64,000 nucleotides of DNA, from the NCBI GenBank assembly GCA_018657625.1, contig JABHWU010000053.1, positions 1 to 64,000 on the forward strand, written 5' to 3'. Under the pieces are notes generated by a model, which saw only the letters and a list, made by a program, of their open reading frames with translations, was not told the DNA's origin and did no database searches. Position numbers and translations under genes: made by a program. Positions 42,287 to 52,849 of this stretch are shown here, one piece after another. Source of the DNA: Deltaproteobacteria bacterium (lineage in GTDB: Bacteria; SAR324; XYD2-FULL-50-16). Numbering within the stretch: the stretch's first letter is position 1; every line of letters begins with the position of its first letter.

Positions 42287-44749
42287 TTATCCGACATTCT
42301 TCATTTTCTCGGCTATGTCACTCTTTACCTGATTCGATAAGGATTCATAAGAGTGCGTTCCAGGCGGAATCGCGGGTAAATAATTTACTGAAACCTTTTG
42401 GAACGGTTTTGGAAGAAAAGTTCCCCGTGGCATAGCTTCATAACCACCTTGTATCGCCACTGGAATTACCGGAATCTGTAGTTCACAGGAAAGAATTGAA
42501 AAAACATCTTTAAATCGACCTAATTGCCCATCACGGGTCCGGGTACCTTCAGGAAAAATGACGATATTCTTGTTTTTTTTCAAAACTTCAGCCATTTTTT
42601 GAATCGTCTCCACCAAATCTTCATTTAAATTCATAACAATGATATTATTATATCTGGCAAAAATCTGACGCCATTTTTTAGAAAAATGTTTTCCCTTCGC
42701 AAAGAAATAAGTATTTTTCAGCATTTTCCGTTTTAACAATTTTGTAACAAATATGCTGTCCAGATAAGTTTGGTGATTAGGAGCTAAAATAAAAGGCGTC
42801 TCAGGCAGATGTTCTGCTCCTTTTACCTTAACTCTGAAATATAATCCAATTAGCATCCCCATTAATTTATTAATAAAAATATGGATATAAGCCTTACTGG
42901 CTAATTTAACAGGCATAGATTCTTTTAGAATGCTACTCCAATTCGCTACTTTTTCCTCAATGATCACTTTTTCCTGGCTGATAAAATCAGCCAATTTTTT
43001 CACTGTGGGATAGTCCAGAAATATTTTTTCTTTAATTTCAATACCAAATGTTTCAGACAAAAAAGACTGAAAAACCACTTTATCTAAAGAATCAATACCG
43101 ATATCAAATTCAATATGATCATCCGGATAGATTTCACTCAAAGCATGTCGTTTCAGATAATTTTTGATAACATGATATTCCGGATTATTCGGTTCCGACA
43201 CGAGTTTTCGATCCGCTTTTGTATCATTAACCAAAGATAGCAATTTATGCCGCTGTAATTTTTCAAGCCGGGTTCTTGGTAATGGTTCATGAACCAGACT
43301 AAACCCTCGAATTTGTTTATATGGGGCAACCTTTTTATTATATTTATCGATAACTTCCCAGCGGATCAATTCGATAATTTCTGTTTCTCCATGTTTTTTA
43401 ACATTCATCAAATCAGGCACAATCACCCCAAACAAGGTATCTTCTTTTTGCAAAACGCCTATTTCAGAAACCAGGTCGGACATATTTTCAATTTTAGTTT
43501 CAATTTCAACCGGATTAATGTTTTTACCACTGGGTAATACAATTATTTCTTTGATTCTGCCGGTGATATGTAAATACCCTTTTTTATCAAGGTATCCTTT
43601 ATCGCCAGTATACAACCAACCATTTTTTATGGTCTCGGCCGTTTCTTCAGGTTTATTATAATAACCTTTCATTATTTGAGCCCCACCAGCGGTGATCTCG
43701 CCATCCACAATCCGAACGGAATCTTTAAACAACTCCTGACCAGCTGAACCGGCTTTGGTTTTCCCCAGTCGTGGAAATGTTATCATTGGGGCAGCCTCAG
43801 TCATACCAAAACCTTCATAGAGATCAAAGCCCAAGGTCCTAAAATCTTTATAAATTTGCACATCTAATTTTGCACCACCACAGATCATATATTTAATATG
43901 CCCACCCAAGCGTTTATGGACAGTTTTAAAAATCATTTTAGATACAGTAATTGATCCAAGCCCCTTGGCAATTAAAAATAATAAGCGTGCGATGGCATTG
44001 CTCTTGATCTTATTCACGATTCCCTTGCGAATTGTATCATAAAACTTGGGAACTCCGATAATCATTGTGATCTTGTTCACCTGCAAAGTTTCAATGATAT
44101 CCTCAGAAGCCATTGATGGAGAAAAAGCAACCCTACCACCCACTATTAAAGGTGCAATCAAACTCCCCAGGAGCGGGAATATATGATGTAGCGGTAACAA
44201 GATCATCACCCTTTGATCCGATGTAAAAAACGGCACCTCTTCAGTGACAGCTGTGATATTGGCAAGAATATTCTTATAAGTAAGCATCACTCCTTTTGGA
44301 CTGCCTGTTGTGCCCGAAGTGTAAATAATCACAGCTACATTTTCCGGTTCAATGGAAAACTGTTTTTCCACTGCTTGATTGCCTGCTTCATTAATATCGT
44401 CAAATGATAATAAAATTGGTTGGTAATCCAGTTGTTCAATCGCTTTTAAAATATTCACTTCGGTCTCTTTTGAATAATAAACGGCAGCTGGTTTACTATC
44501 CATTAAAACATAGGCAATTTCATCTGCTGTTGCCATAAAGTCAATTGGAATACAGATTGATTGATTTAACCAGGTCGCATAAAAGGCATAAACCCATTCT
44601 AATCTGTTTTCGGAACAGATGGCAATTTTACTATCGGGCGGTAGGTTGGTTAAAGCAGCAAATTGATTTATCTTATGCAGTAATTGAGTATAAGTAATTT
44701 TTAGTTCTTTCCAGACCAGGGCAATATTATCACTTTCTTTAATAAACAA
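42287..44749 (-). CDS. Trifunctional acyl-ligase / acyl carrier / acyltransferase fusion
   Basis: An 820-residue protein with three domains. Residues about 1-500 are an AMP-binding acyl-CoA synthetase or acyl-ACP ligase (YTSGTTGSPKGVMLTYKN, GFGMTEAAPMITFPRLGKTK, LYTGDKGYLDKKGYLHITGR). Residues about 520-600 are an acyl-carrier domain with Ser554 (GIDSLDK) for phosphopantetheine. Residues about 620-820 are a PlsC-type acyltransferase (NHQTYLD near 656-662 and FPEGTRTRDG near 732). It could activate a free fatty acid, hold it on its own carrier and pass it to a lysophospholipid, a self-contained membrane-lipid recycling enzyme (compare the Aas and YhfT-like fusions). It is leftward and 40 bases ahead of the UroD-family gene. 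Confidence 0.9.
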   Translation of the reverse strand: MFIKESDNIALVWKELKITYTQLLHKINQFAALTNLPPDSKIAICSENRLEWVYAFYATWLNQSICIPIDFMATADEIAYVLMDSKPAAVYYSKETEVNILKAIEQLDYQPILLSFDDINEAGNQAVEKQFSIEPENVAVIIYTSGTTGSPKGVMLTYKNILANITAVTEEVPFFTSDQRVMILLPLHHIFPLLGSLIAPLIVGGRVAFSPSMASEDIIETLQVNKITMIIGVPKFYDTIRKGIVNKIKSNAIARLLFLIAKGLGSITVSKMIFKTVHKRLGGHIKYMICGGAKLDVQIYKDFRTLGFDLYEGFGMTEAAPMITFPRLGKTKAGSAGQELFKDSVRIVDGEITAGGAQIMKGYYNKPEETAETIKNGWLYTGDKGYLDKKGYLHITGRIKEIIVLPSGKNINPVEIETKIENMSDLVSEIGVLQKEDTLFGVIVPDLMNVKKHGETEIIELIRWEVIDKYNKKVAPYKQIRGFSLVHEPLPRTRLEKLQRHKLLSLVNDTKADRKLVSEPNNPEYHVIKNYLKRHALSEIYPDDHIEFDIGIDSLDKVVFQSFLSETFGIEIKEKIFLDYPTVKKLADFISQEKVIIEEKVANWSSILKESMPVKLASKAYIHIFINKLMGMLIGLYFRVKVKGAEHLPETPFILAPNHQTYLDSIFVTKLLKRKMLKNTYFFAKGKHFSKKWRQIFARYNNIIVMNLNEDLVETIQKMAEVLKKNKNIVIFPEGTRTRDGQLGRFKDVFSILSCELQIPVIPVAIQGGYEAMPRGTFLPKPFQKVSVNYLPAIPPGTHSYESLSNQVKSDIAEKMKNVG

Positions 44750-44915
44750 ATGATTCTCCTCAAATGAATTAATATCTAATTTTTTAGTACTGGCTTATGG
44801 ACAATTTGTTTTATAGTCTCTCGATATAAGTTTTCATACTAGAACACTTATGACTATTCAGTATATCATAAATTTGCGGTCATTATCAAACACTCTGTAC
44901 TGTTACCACGATTCC

Positions 44916-45050
44916 TAATTAGTGTCTGAACGAAAATACCATTATTTGCTATCAACCCGGTAATTGGGGATATCGCTACGAAGTTTCACGATCCTCGTAA
45001 CAACCTGGTATTTAAAAGTTTGAGTCTTTTCTAAAAAATGTACATGTCTA
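44916..45050. mobile_element. MITE-like element, copy 3 (right end truncated)
   Basis: The left end TAATTAGTGTCTGAACGAAA is a perfect match to the inverted right end of copy 1, and the body shares GGTAATTGGGGATATCG, CACGATCCTCGTAACAACC and AAAAATGTACATGTC with copies 1 and 2. The right terminal repeat is missing. An IS-like end follows at 45079. Confidence 0.65.
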
Positions 45051-45078
45051 AGTCTCATTTAAATCAAATTCTAAAAAA

Positions 45079-45135
45079 AAAACCTTTGAGATGTTGGCGC
45101 TAATTTGATAGTATAACAGCTGGTAATAAATGAAT
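45079..45135. repeat. Putative IS end, copy 2
   Basis: AAAACCTTTGAGATGTTG, then TAATTTGATAGTATAACAGC; matches the sequence at 7581-7640 beside the transposase relic. No transposase is here, so it is a solo end or scar. Confidence 0.45.
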
Positions 45136-45198
45136 TGAAATTGTCCATATAGCAAAAATGGACCGAGGCGATTAAGTTAATAATTCAGAAAAATTCGT

Positions 45199-47046
45199 AT
45201 GAATAGCGCAAGAATCCTGATTGTAGAAGATGAAATCATCACAGCCATGGCAATGCAGAGTGATTTAGAAGCACTTAGCTATCAAGTGATTTCCGTTGAA
45301 AATACCGGTAAAAAAGCAATTAAAAAAGCAGAGCAGGAAGCCCCTGACATTATTTTAATGGATATCAATTTAAAAGGTGAAATGGACGGTATTACAACGG
45401 CAGATACCATTCAATCCAGTTTTAAAATTCCAATTATATTTATCACTGCCTATGCAGATACTCAAAAACTCAATCGGGCCAAAAAAATCCTACCACTGGC
45501 TTATTTATTAAAACCTGTTCAGGCCAATGATCTTAAAATTGCTATTGAGATGGCACTTCATATTTCCAGGGTGAATACCCAAAAGAAAAAAGCCGAAGAA
45601 GATTTACTAAAAAAGACCCATGACTTGAGAGATAGAATCAAAGAATTGAATTGTTTGTATGCCATCTCAGAACTCATTGAAAAACCAGATTTATCCTTAT
45701 CACAACTGTGTCAGGAAGTAATAAATCTAATTCCTACTGCTTTACATTATCCTAATATCAGCAGTGCACGACTGATTCTTGAAAATCAGGAATTTAAAAC
45801 TAAAAACTTCATAGATACAACCTGGAAATTAACTTCAACAATTAGTGTACGGGATGAAGATTATGGAACTCTTGAAATTTGTTACCCTGACAGACGCCGG
45901 GAAATTAGAAAAAAAACTTTTTTAAAAGAAGAAAGGAGTTTGATTAATGAAATTTCGGAAAGATTAGGGAAAATCATAGAGAAAATGCAGGCAGAAGAAG
46001 CCTTGAAAAATGCAAATCATCAATTACAACTATTATCCGAGCAGCTAAAAGAAGAAAATATTTACCTTCAAGAAGAAATAAAACAATCCCATAATTTTGG
46101 TGAAATCATTAGCAAAAACAGAAAGTATTTAAAAATTTTAAAGACGGTTGAAAAAGTTGCTGTATCTAAAACAACCGTTCTGATTTTAGGAGAAACAGGG
46201 ACCGGAAAAGAATTAATTGCCAGACTGGTTCATCAATTAAGTGATCGTAAAAATCAAACTTTAGTTAAAGTCAATTGTGCTACTTTACCCGCTAATTTAA
46301 TTGAAAGCGAGCTATTCGGACATGAAAAAGGAGCATTTACAGGAGCTGTTTCAAGCAAAAAAGGCCGTTTTGAACTTGCAGATAAAGGCACTATTTTTCT
46401 AGATGAAATCGGAGACTTACCGCTGGATCTTCAGGCTAAACTTCTAAGAGTATTACAAGATAACGAATTCGAAAAAATAGGCGGAACCAAAACCTTAAAA
46501 GTTGATGTGCGTGTATTAGCGGCCACCAATAAAAACCTTGAAAGTCAGTGTGAAGAGGGACGATTCCGTCCGGATTTGTTTTATCGCCTCAATGTTTTCC
46601 CTATTGAAAGTATGCCGCTTCGAAAAAGAAATGATGATATTCCTATATTGCTTAGACATTTTATAAAGATATTCAATAAAAAAACCGGAAAGAAAATCGA
46701 ATCAGTGCCTAAAAATATCTTAGATATTTTACAATCCTACCATTGGCCGGGAAACATCCGGGAGTTGGAAAACATCATTGAACGTGCTGTCATTTTGAGC
46801 ACAGGAAATCAACTGGAATTGGGTGACTGGTTATCAAAAAACAAACAGGGATCCGGAAAAGCTTCTATTTTAACCCTGGACGATTTACAAAAAGAACACA
46901 TCATACACGTCCTTAATTTGACCAATGGTAAAGTAGGTGGCAAGTCGGGAGCAGCCAATTTATTAGGTTTAAGTCGTACAACTTTACAGTCCCGTATGAA
47001 GAAACTGGGGGTTGCCATCAATAAAAATACTTCTGAAATGGAATAA
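45199..47046 (+). CDS. Sigma-54-dependent response regulator with GAF-like middle domain
   Basis: A 615-residue NtrC-type activator. Receiver residues 1-125 include the phospho-acceptor Asp55 (ILMDINLKG). A GAF-like or coiled segment follows (about 140-310). The AAA+ domain has Walker A GETGTGKE (about 331-338), the sigma-54 loop GAFTGA at 378-383, Walker B ([20 protein letters not shown]) and R-finger region. A Fis-type helix-turn-helix ends the protein ([20 protein letters not shown]). The gene precedes a DctB-like kinase by 62 bases and would activate sigma-54 promoters; one such promoter candidate lies at 49177-49191. Confidence 0.92.
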   Translation: MNSARILIVEDEIITAMAMQSDLEALSYQVISVENTGKKAIKKAEQEAPDIILMDINLKGEMDGITTADTIQSSFKIPIIFITAYADTQKLNRAKKILPLAYLLKPVQANDLKIAIEMALHISRVNTQKKKAEEDLLKKTHDLRDRIKELNCLYAISELIEKPDLSLSQLCQEVINLIPTALHYPNISSARLILENQEFKTKNFIDTTWKLTSTISVRDEDYGTLEICYPDRRREIRKKTFLKEERSLINEISERLGKIIEKMQAEEALKNANHQLQLLSEQLKEENIYLQEEIKQSHNFGEIISKNRKYLKILKTVEKVAVSKTTVLILGETGTGKELIARLVHQLSDRKNQTLVKVNCATLPANLIESELFGHEKGAFTGAVSSKKGRFELADKGTIFLDEIGDLPLDLQAKLLRVLQDNEFEKIGGTKTLKVDVRVLAATNKNLESQCEEGRFRPDLFYRLNVFPIESMPLRKRNDDIPILLRHFIKIFNKKTGKKIESVPKNILDILQSYHWPGNIRELENIIERAVILSTGNQLELGDWLSKNKQGSGKASILTLDDLQKEHIIHVLNLTNGKVGGKSGAANLLGLSRTTLQSRMKKLGVAINKNTSEME

Positions 47047-47107
47047 ACTATAGAGTGATGATAAACTATAAAATTTATTTTCACAACTTAAGCAAAAATT
47101 TGATCCA

Positions 47108-48943
47108 ATGAAATTACATGTCATTCTTTTTACTTTAGCACTCTTAACGTTTTCGTCAGCGCTTATTGGTGGCCTGTTTTACTATTCATCCTTAAAGGAA
47201 GTGGTCATTCAGAAAGCTGCTTTGGAAAGCGAACTGAGTGTTTCTACTTATAAAGATCACATTTCATATTTATTGTCTGAAAAACTAAAGGAAGTTAAAG
47301 CACTTTCGAAAACAAAAGAATTAATACAAACGCTTAAATTCCCAACAAAAAACAATTTGGTAAATGCCAACAACATGTTGCTATACTTCAATAACTCACT
47401 GGAATCCGATGTTTGTTATCTGATGGACACGAACGGAAAAACAATTTCATCCAGTAATTTTGATGCACCTGATAGTTTTGTCGATAAGAAATATGCGTTT
47501 CGTCCCTATTTCAAAAAAGCTATGAAAGGTTCTTCCGCTATCTATTTAGCTTTAGGGGTAACTTCAGGAAAGCGTGGTGCTTATTTTAGTCAACCCATTT
47601 ACGATGTTAATGGTAATACGCCAATTGGTGTTTTAGTGATAAAAACTGCTGTTGATTCACTGGAAAATACTATAGCAGGTCTAGGCTATAACAAATCAAA
47701 AGCCTTAATAACGACTCCCCAGGGAATCATATTCATGTCATCTTTTAAGCCCTGGCTCTTTCAATCACTGTTTAAATCAAATATCGATTCTTTAGCAAAA
47801 ATTATTTTAACAAAACAATTTGGCAAGGGCCCCTGGAAATGGACAGGGCTAACATTGAAAAATGATCACCAAATTGTTGATAATACGGGAAATGAGTACT
47901 TATTTCATAAAATAGATATTAAAGAGCTTCCTGGCTGGACGATTTTGAGCATGATCAATCCTGAAAAAATTTCAGAAGAAACCATTAACCCCATGATTAA
48001 ATTATCAGGCTATATTATTGCTGTCATATGTTTATTCATTGGAATTTCAGTGATCACCCTGTATCGTATGGCGTATTCAGAAATACTTAAACGTAAACAA
48101 GCAGAAGAAGCTCTTTTACAGGCTAAATCCGAACTAGAAACAAAAGTTGAAGAGAGAACTCTGGACTACAAAACAGCCAAAGAAGAAGCAGAAAAAGCCA
48201 ATATGCTTAAAAGTGAGTTTTTGGCAAACATGTCCCATGAACTACGCACACCGATGCACGGAATACTCAATTTTTCAAAATTTGGCATTGTAAAAATAGA
48301 TAAAATTAGTAAAGAAAAAAGTTTGCATTACTTCAGGCAAATAAGACTTGCAGGTGAGCGTTTAATGGATCTTCTTGGTAATTTGCTCGATTTGTCCAAG
48401 CTAGAAGCCGGAAAAGAGACCTATCATTTTCAATCCGAAGATACCTGGCTAATTACAAAGAATATTGTTTTTGAGTTGAAATCATTTTGGGAGAAAAACT
48501 CGTTAAATGTTGAAGCTGTACCACCAACAATACAAGCGATAGCGGTTTGTGATAAAACTAAAATTGATCAGGTAATCAGACATCTTTTGATCAATGCCAT
48601 AAAATTTACACCACCTGGGGGAAAAGTCACTGTCTCCTTCAGTTTGGGGCGACCAGACAGCCAAAATAATATCAGCAGTTCTGTATTGGTTCCAGCCCTT
48701 TATGTTTGTATTCAAGATAACGGCGTCGGTATTCCTGAAAACGAAAAAGAATTCATTTTTAAAAAATTTATCCAGAGCAGTCGAACAAAAACCGGAGCTG
48801 GCGGAACGGGGCTCGGTCTCTCAATATGTTATGAAATTATTCAAGCTCACGGCGGAAAAATATGGGCTAAAAACAATTCGGAGGGAGGAGCAAGTTTTAT
48901 TTTTTCAATCCCTTATCCACAAGAAATATCTCTTATTTCTTAA
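47108..48943 (+). CDS. DctB-like sensor histidine kinase
   Basis: A 611-residue membrane kinase. An N-terminal helix (about 5-27) precedes a double-Cache periplasmic sensor (about 30-295) with the DctB-type signature SSNFDAPDSFVDKKYAFRPY and YLALGVTSGKRGAYFSQPIY; a second helix is near 297-320. A coiled coil is followed by HisKA (ANMSHELRTPMHG, phospho-acceptor His377) and HATPase (DNGVGIPENE, GAGGTGLGLSI). DctB sensors detect C4-dicarboxylates, but the ligand here is unproven. It is the natural partner of the sigma-54 regulator at 45199. The HisKA part resembles that of the hybrid at 52850. Confidence 0.92.
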   Translation: MKLHVILFTLALLTFSSALIGGLFYYSSLKEVVIQKAALESELSVSTYKDHISYLLSEKLKEVKALSKTKELIQTLKFPTKNNLVNANNMLLYFNNSLESDVCYLMDTNGKTISSSNFDAPDSFVDKKYAFRPYFKKAMKGSSAIYLALGVTSGKRGAYFSQPIYDVNGNTPIGVLVIKTAVDSLENTIAGLGYNKSKALITTPQGIIFMSSFKPWLFQSLFKSNIDSLAKIILTKQFGKGPWKWTGLTLKNDHQIVDNTGNEYLFHKIDIKELPGWTILSMINPEKISEETINPMIKLSGYIIAVICLFIGISVITLYRMAYSEILKRKQAEEALLQAKSELETKVEERTLDYKTAKEEAEKANMLKSEFLANMSHELRTPMHGILNFSKFGIVKIDKISKEKSLHYFRQIRLAGERLMDLLGNLLDLSKLEAGKETYHFQSEDTWLITKNIVFELKSFWEKNSLNVEAVPPTIQAIAVCDKTKIDQVIRHLLINAIKFTPPGGKVTVSFSLGRPDSQNNISSSVLVPALYVCIQDNGVGIPENEKEFIFKKFIQSSRTKTGAGGTGLGLSICYEIIQAHGGKIWAKNNSEGGASFIFSIPYPQEISLIS

Positions 48944-49176
48944 GTAATTATACCTCCTTTTATTAACTTGAGCGTCTAAATTTCTCAGTTATCATCTCGT
49001 CGGATTGACATGACAGAGTCTTTGCTTTCGATTTCAGTTTAATGAAAAATGCCGAAATATCGTCTATTGCCGAAATAACATCTTTTTTTTGCTGATAAAA
49101 TTATATCTTATAAATTATTAAAAAAATAATTCCAATATAAACAGTATATTACAATTAGTTTTTAGGATTCTTTTTT

Positions 49177-49191
49177 TGGCACTTTTTTAGC
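49177..49191 (+). promoter_or_regulatory. Sigma-54 promoter candidate
   Basis: TTGGCAC (49177-49182 plus preceding T) and AGC (49189-49191): GG at 49178-49179 and GC at 49190-49191 are separated by 10 bases, the exact sigma-54 spacing (TGGCAC-N5-TTGCA; here TAGCA). It would start transcription near 49203, ahead of the thioredoxin-fold gene and the MCP gene. Confidence 0.55.
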
Positions 49192-49225
49192 AAAGTATCA
49201 GACTAAATACTTAAGCGAGTACAAA

Positions 49226-49618
49226 ATGTTGACCCTTGATACAAAATCAAACATGAACCCTGAACCACCACCTAAAAAACTACCAGATTTTGATCTGAAT
49301 TCAATCATTGCTTCAACCACAGACCTGGTGCTGGTACTATTTACATCGGATGGTAGTGGCCTGGGTTACATTGAAGAATCAAATCTAGCTGAACTCCCGA
49401 AAAAGCTCGTCAAAAGTATTTCCATCTATAAACTAGACTATGAAAAACATAAAGATGTTGCATTAACATACAATATTCGGGAATTGCCGACACTTCTTTT
49501 TTTTCATGGAAAAACCATTATTGATAAAATTGTAGGATTACATTCAAAAGCAGAATTAATTTCAATAATACAATTAAACCTGGAGAGAGCTCATTTTCAT
49601 CCTTTAAAGGCACTATAA
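49226..49618 (+). CDS. Thioredoxin-fold protein lacking the CxxC motif
   Basis: A 130-residue protein. The thioredoxin fold is suggested by LVLVLFTSDGSGLGYIEESN in the active-site place, then KLDYEKHKDVALTYNIRELP, a cis-Pro (ELPTLLFFHGKTI) and a closing KIVGLHSKAELISIIQLNLE. The usual WCGPC is replaced by SDGSGLG, and the protein contains no Cys, so it cannot be a redox enzyme. It lies 120 bases before a large MCP and may share its transcript behind the sigma-54 promoter at 49177. A chaperone or signalling adaptor role is possible. Confidence 0.65.
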   Translation: MLTLDTKSNMNPEPPPKKLPDFDLNSIIASTTDLVLVLFTSDGSGLGYIEESNLAELPKKLVKSISIYKLDYEKHKDVALTYNIRELPTLLFFHGKTIIDKIVGLHSKAELISIIQLNLERAHFHPLKAL

Positions 49619-49738
49619 AGTATGAAACAAACAGATTAGTGGAGGTGAATAAGAAAATCATTTGATTTTTTAAAAGGTAAATATTTCAATTGTCCAAAAT
49701 CTTGTCATTTTGCCATAAATTTAATTAAGGAGTTTGAT

Positions 49739-52651
49739 ATGTTACGACTAAAAGATATTAAAATGAAACCGAAACTGACGGGTTTATTTTTGTTAGTAGG
49801 AATTATTCCACTGGCTATTGTTGGCTATTGGGCAAGCAACCTGGCAACAAACGCCTTAATGGAAAAGTCTTTTGGGCAACTTGAATCTGTAAGAGGAATT
49901 AAAAAAAACCAGATTGAAACGTTTTTTGCTGAAAGAAAAGGTGATATGGGGGTGTTAATGGAAACCGTTAATACCTTGAGAACCGAAGCTATTAGTAAAT
50001 TGACAGCAGTTCGCGAAATTAAAAAAAGCCAAATTGAAAATTTTTTCACTGAAAGAATGGGTGATGTGGAAGTATTAGCTGCCAACCCATTTATTGTCCA
50101 AGCCATGTTGGATCTTGATACTGCTTTAGTGAACGCCGGAGGTACTGAAAGTGGTAAATTTAAAGGACTTACCAATGGTAAATTTATGGCTCCGGACAGT
50201 TATAAAAAGGTTCATGCCAAGTATTTCCCTGTCTTAAACCACTATATGGAAAAATATGGTTATTATGATCTATTTTTAATGTGCCCTGACCATGGTGATA
50301 TTTCATTTACAGTTACCAAAGAATCGGACTTCGGCACACGTGCAAGTCTAATTGATGCAGGTACTTTAAGAGCCGCCTGGCGGGGAGCAGCTAACGAGGG
50401 AAGGGTTTTTCTTTCCGATACTAAACCTTATGCTCCTTCGAACGGTGTACCCGCTCAATTTGTAGCGGCTCCGATAAAAGAAAATAATAAAATAATCGGA
50501 GTGGTTGCTCTCCAGATATCATTGGACGCTGTTAATAATATAATGTCAGAACGTTCGGGTTTAGGTAAAACAGGAGAAACGTATCTGGTTGGTTCCGATC
50601 AATTGATGCGATCCGATTCATTTTTAGATCTCGAAAATCATACTGTTTCCGCTTCATTTAGAAACCCCATCAAAGGAAAAGTTGATACGAGGGCATCAAA
50701 AAATGCGGTTGCTGGACAGACTGGTGCAGAAGTCGTCCTAGACTATAATGGTAATGCTGTACTTTCGGCATATACATCCATCCAAATCGGGGATATCTCC
50801 TGGGGATTGTTGGCAGAAATAGACGTTGCTGAAGCTTTCAGTCCCATCGATGCCAATGGAAATGAGTTTTATAAAAAATACGTAGAGATGTATGGTTATT
50901 ATGATCTATTTTTAATTAATCCGGATGGATACGTTTTTTACACCGCAGCCAAAGAAGCTGATTTTCAAACCAATATGCTCAGTGGTAAATATGCCTCTTC
51001 TAACTTGGGAAAACTGATTAATAGAACCATTAATAACAAACAATTTGGATTTGCTGACTTTGCACCTTATGCTCCCAGTAATAATGAGCCCTGTAGCTTT
51101 ATAACCCAACCAATTGTACATGAAGGCAAGATTGAGATTATCATCGGCTTACAAATATCATTGGAATCAATTAATACCATTATGCAGCAAAGAGATGGAA
51201 TGGGAAAAACAGGTGAAACCTATCTGGTAGGCCCAGATAAATTGATGCGTTCAGATTCCTATTTAGATCAGCAGGGACATTCAGTTAAGGCCTCCTTTGC
51301 CGGTACTGTTGAGAATAATGGCGTGGATACCGAAGCTGCCAATCAGGCACTCTCAGGAAAAACGAATGCAAAAGTAGTTGAAGATTACAATGGTAATCCT
51401 GTACTTTCAGCGTTTACACCTCTTAATATATTTGGTGTAACCTGGGGATTGTTGTCAGAAATTGATGAAGCAGAGATTAGGGAGCCTATCAATACACTTT
51501 TAATTTCAATTCTAATAGCCGGTTTAATTATTGGTATTATCGTGGCTGTTATCGCTCTCTTTATTGCAACAAGCATTGCGAATCCACTAGCAAAAGGAGC
51601 TGCCTTAGCTAAATCTGTTGCAGAAGGGGATCTTACAGCACAAATCGATGTTAACCAGAAGGATGAAATCGGAATACTGTCTGCTGCCTTACAAAACATG
51701 ATGGGCAAGCTTACAGAAATTGTAAGCTCTATACAAAACGCATCTAACAATGTTGCTTCAGGCAGTGAGGAACTTAGTTCTACTGCTCAGCAGTTATCAC
51801 AAGGTGCTACCGAACAAGCTGCATCCGTTGAAGAAACCAGTGCTTCAATGGAGGAGATGGGTTCCAACATCCAACAGAATGCAGATAACTCTCAACAGAC
51901 AGAAAGGATTTCACTAAAAGCTTCCCAGGATGCCCAGGAAAGCGGAAAAGCAGTATCTGAAGCAATGCTGGCCATGAAGGAAATTGCTACCAAGATTTCG
52001 ATTATTGAAGAAATATCCCGTCAAACAAATTTATTAGCGCTTAATGCCGCCATTGAAGCAGCCAGAGCCGGGGAACATGGTAAAGGATTTGCCGTAGTAG
52101 CTGCTGAGGTTAGAAAACTGGCTGAACGGAGCCAGAATGCAGCGGGTGAAATATCTGAGCTTTCAGCCACAAGTGTAGATGTAGCTGAAAAAGCGGGGGA
52201 AATGTTAAATAAACTTGTTCCGGATATCAAAAAAACATCTGAGTTAGTTCAGGAAATTAGTGCTTCAAGTACAGAACAAAATTCCGGGGCTGAACAAATT
52301 TCAAAAGCCATCCAGCAATTAGATTCTGTAATCCAACAAAATGCCAGTGCTACTGAAGAAATGGCCTCTACTTCTGAGGAGTTATCCTCACAAGCTGAAC
52401 TATTAAATGATACGATCTCATTCTTCAATATTAATGGATCTGGTAATCAACACCTGATAAACCAAGCAGCTTATAAGAAATCACTCAAAATAGAGCATTC
52501 TCAAAAAGCAATTAACCTGGATAGCACTCCAAAAGTCCAGCCAGTGACATTTAAAAGAAAAAATAATGATGCCGTTAAAGAACTTCCAGGAGTTGATTTG
52601 ATGATGCATGAAGATTCAGAAATAGATGATCAGGAGTTTGATCGCTATTAG
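49739..52651 (+). CDS. Methyl-accepting chemotaxis protein with duplicated Cache sensor
   Basis: A 970-residue receptor. A first membrane helix lies at about 11-33. Periplasmic repeats follow: two helical units ([20 protein letters not shown] and [20 protein letters not shown]) and two Cache modules ([20 protein letters not shown] at about 175 and [20 protein letters not shown] at about 385), each closing on [10 protein letters not shown] and ILSEIDxAE-type segments. A second helix near 585-610 leads to HAMP and a long signalling domain with hairpin tip [20 protein letters not shown] then [20 protein letters not shown]. The doubled sensor suggests one gene-internal duplication. The stop is TAG. 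Confidence 0.93.
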   Translation: MLRLKDIKMKPKLTGLFLLVGIIPLAIVGYWASNLATNALMEKSFGQLESVRGIKKNQIETFFAERKGDMGVLMETVNTLRTEAISKLTAVREIKKSQIENFFTERMGDVEVLAANPFIVQAMLDLDTALVNAGGTESGKFKGLTNGKFMAPDSYKKVHAKYFPVLNHYMEKYGYYDLFLMCPDHGDISFTVTKESDFGTRASLIDAGTLRAAWRGAANEGRVFLSDTKPYAPSNGVPAQFVAAPIKENNKIIGVVALQISLDAVNNIMSERSGLGKTGETYLVGSDQLMRSDSFLDLENHTVSASFRNPIKGKVDTRASKNAVAGQTGAEVVLDYNGNAVLSAYTSIQIGDISWGLLAEIDVAEAFSPIDANGNEFYKKYVEMYGYYDLFLINPDGYVFYTAAKEADFQTNMLSGKYASSNLGKLINRTINNKQFGFADFAPYAPSNNEPCSFITQPIVHEGKIEIIIGLQISLESINTIMQQRDGMGKTGETYLVGPDKLMRSDSYLDQQGHSVKASFAGTVENNGVDTEAANQALSGKTNAKVVEDYNGNPVLSAFTPLNIFGVTWGLLSEIDEAEIREPINTLLISILIAGLIIGIIVAVIALFIATSIANPLAKGAALAKSVAEGDLTAQIDVNQKDEIGILSAALQNMMGKLTEIVSSIQNASNNVASGSEELSSTAQQLSQGATEQAASVEETSASMEEMGSNIQQNADNSQQTERISLKASQDAQESGKAVSEAMLAMKEIATKISIIEEISRQTNLLALNAAIEAARAGEHGKGFAVVAAEVRKLAERSQNAAGEISELSATSVDVAEKAGEMLNKLVPDIKKTSELVQEISASSTEQNSGAEQISKAIQQLDSVIQQNASATEEMASTSEELSSQAELLNDTISFFNINGSGNQHLINQAAYKKSLKIEHSQKAINLDSTPKVQPVTFKRKNNDAVKELPGVDLMMHEDSEIDDQEFDRY

Positions 52652-52849
52652 GAGTCCGTCATTAAAATGTTTATTAGAAGAACATTTCAGTTTTTCTCTA
52701 AATGATATTAACAGTAATTTTTAGATGCAACCACAAAGGGATCTTTTTTTTTCAATGATTAACCATTCGAGTAGCTAATATTAAATATTTGTGTCCAAAA
52801 CTTGAATTTCTGATTTCACAACAAATTAGTAACTAAAAGAGAGTTAAAA

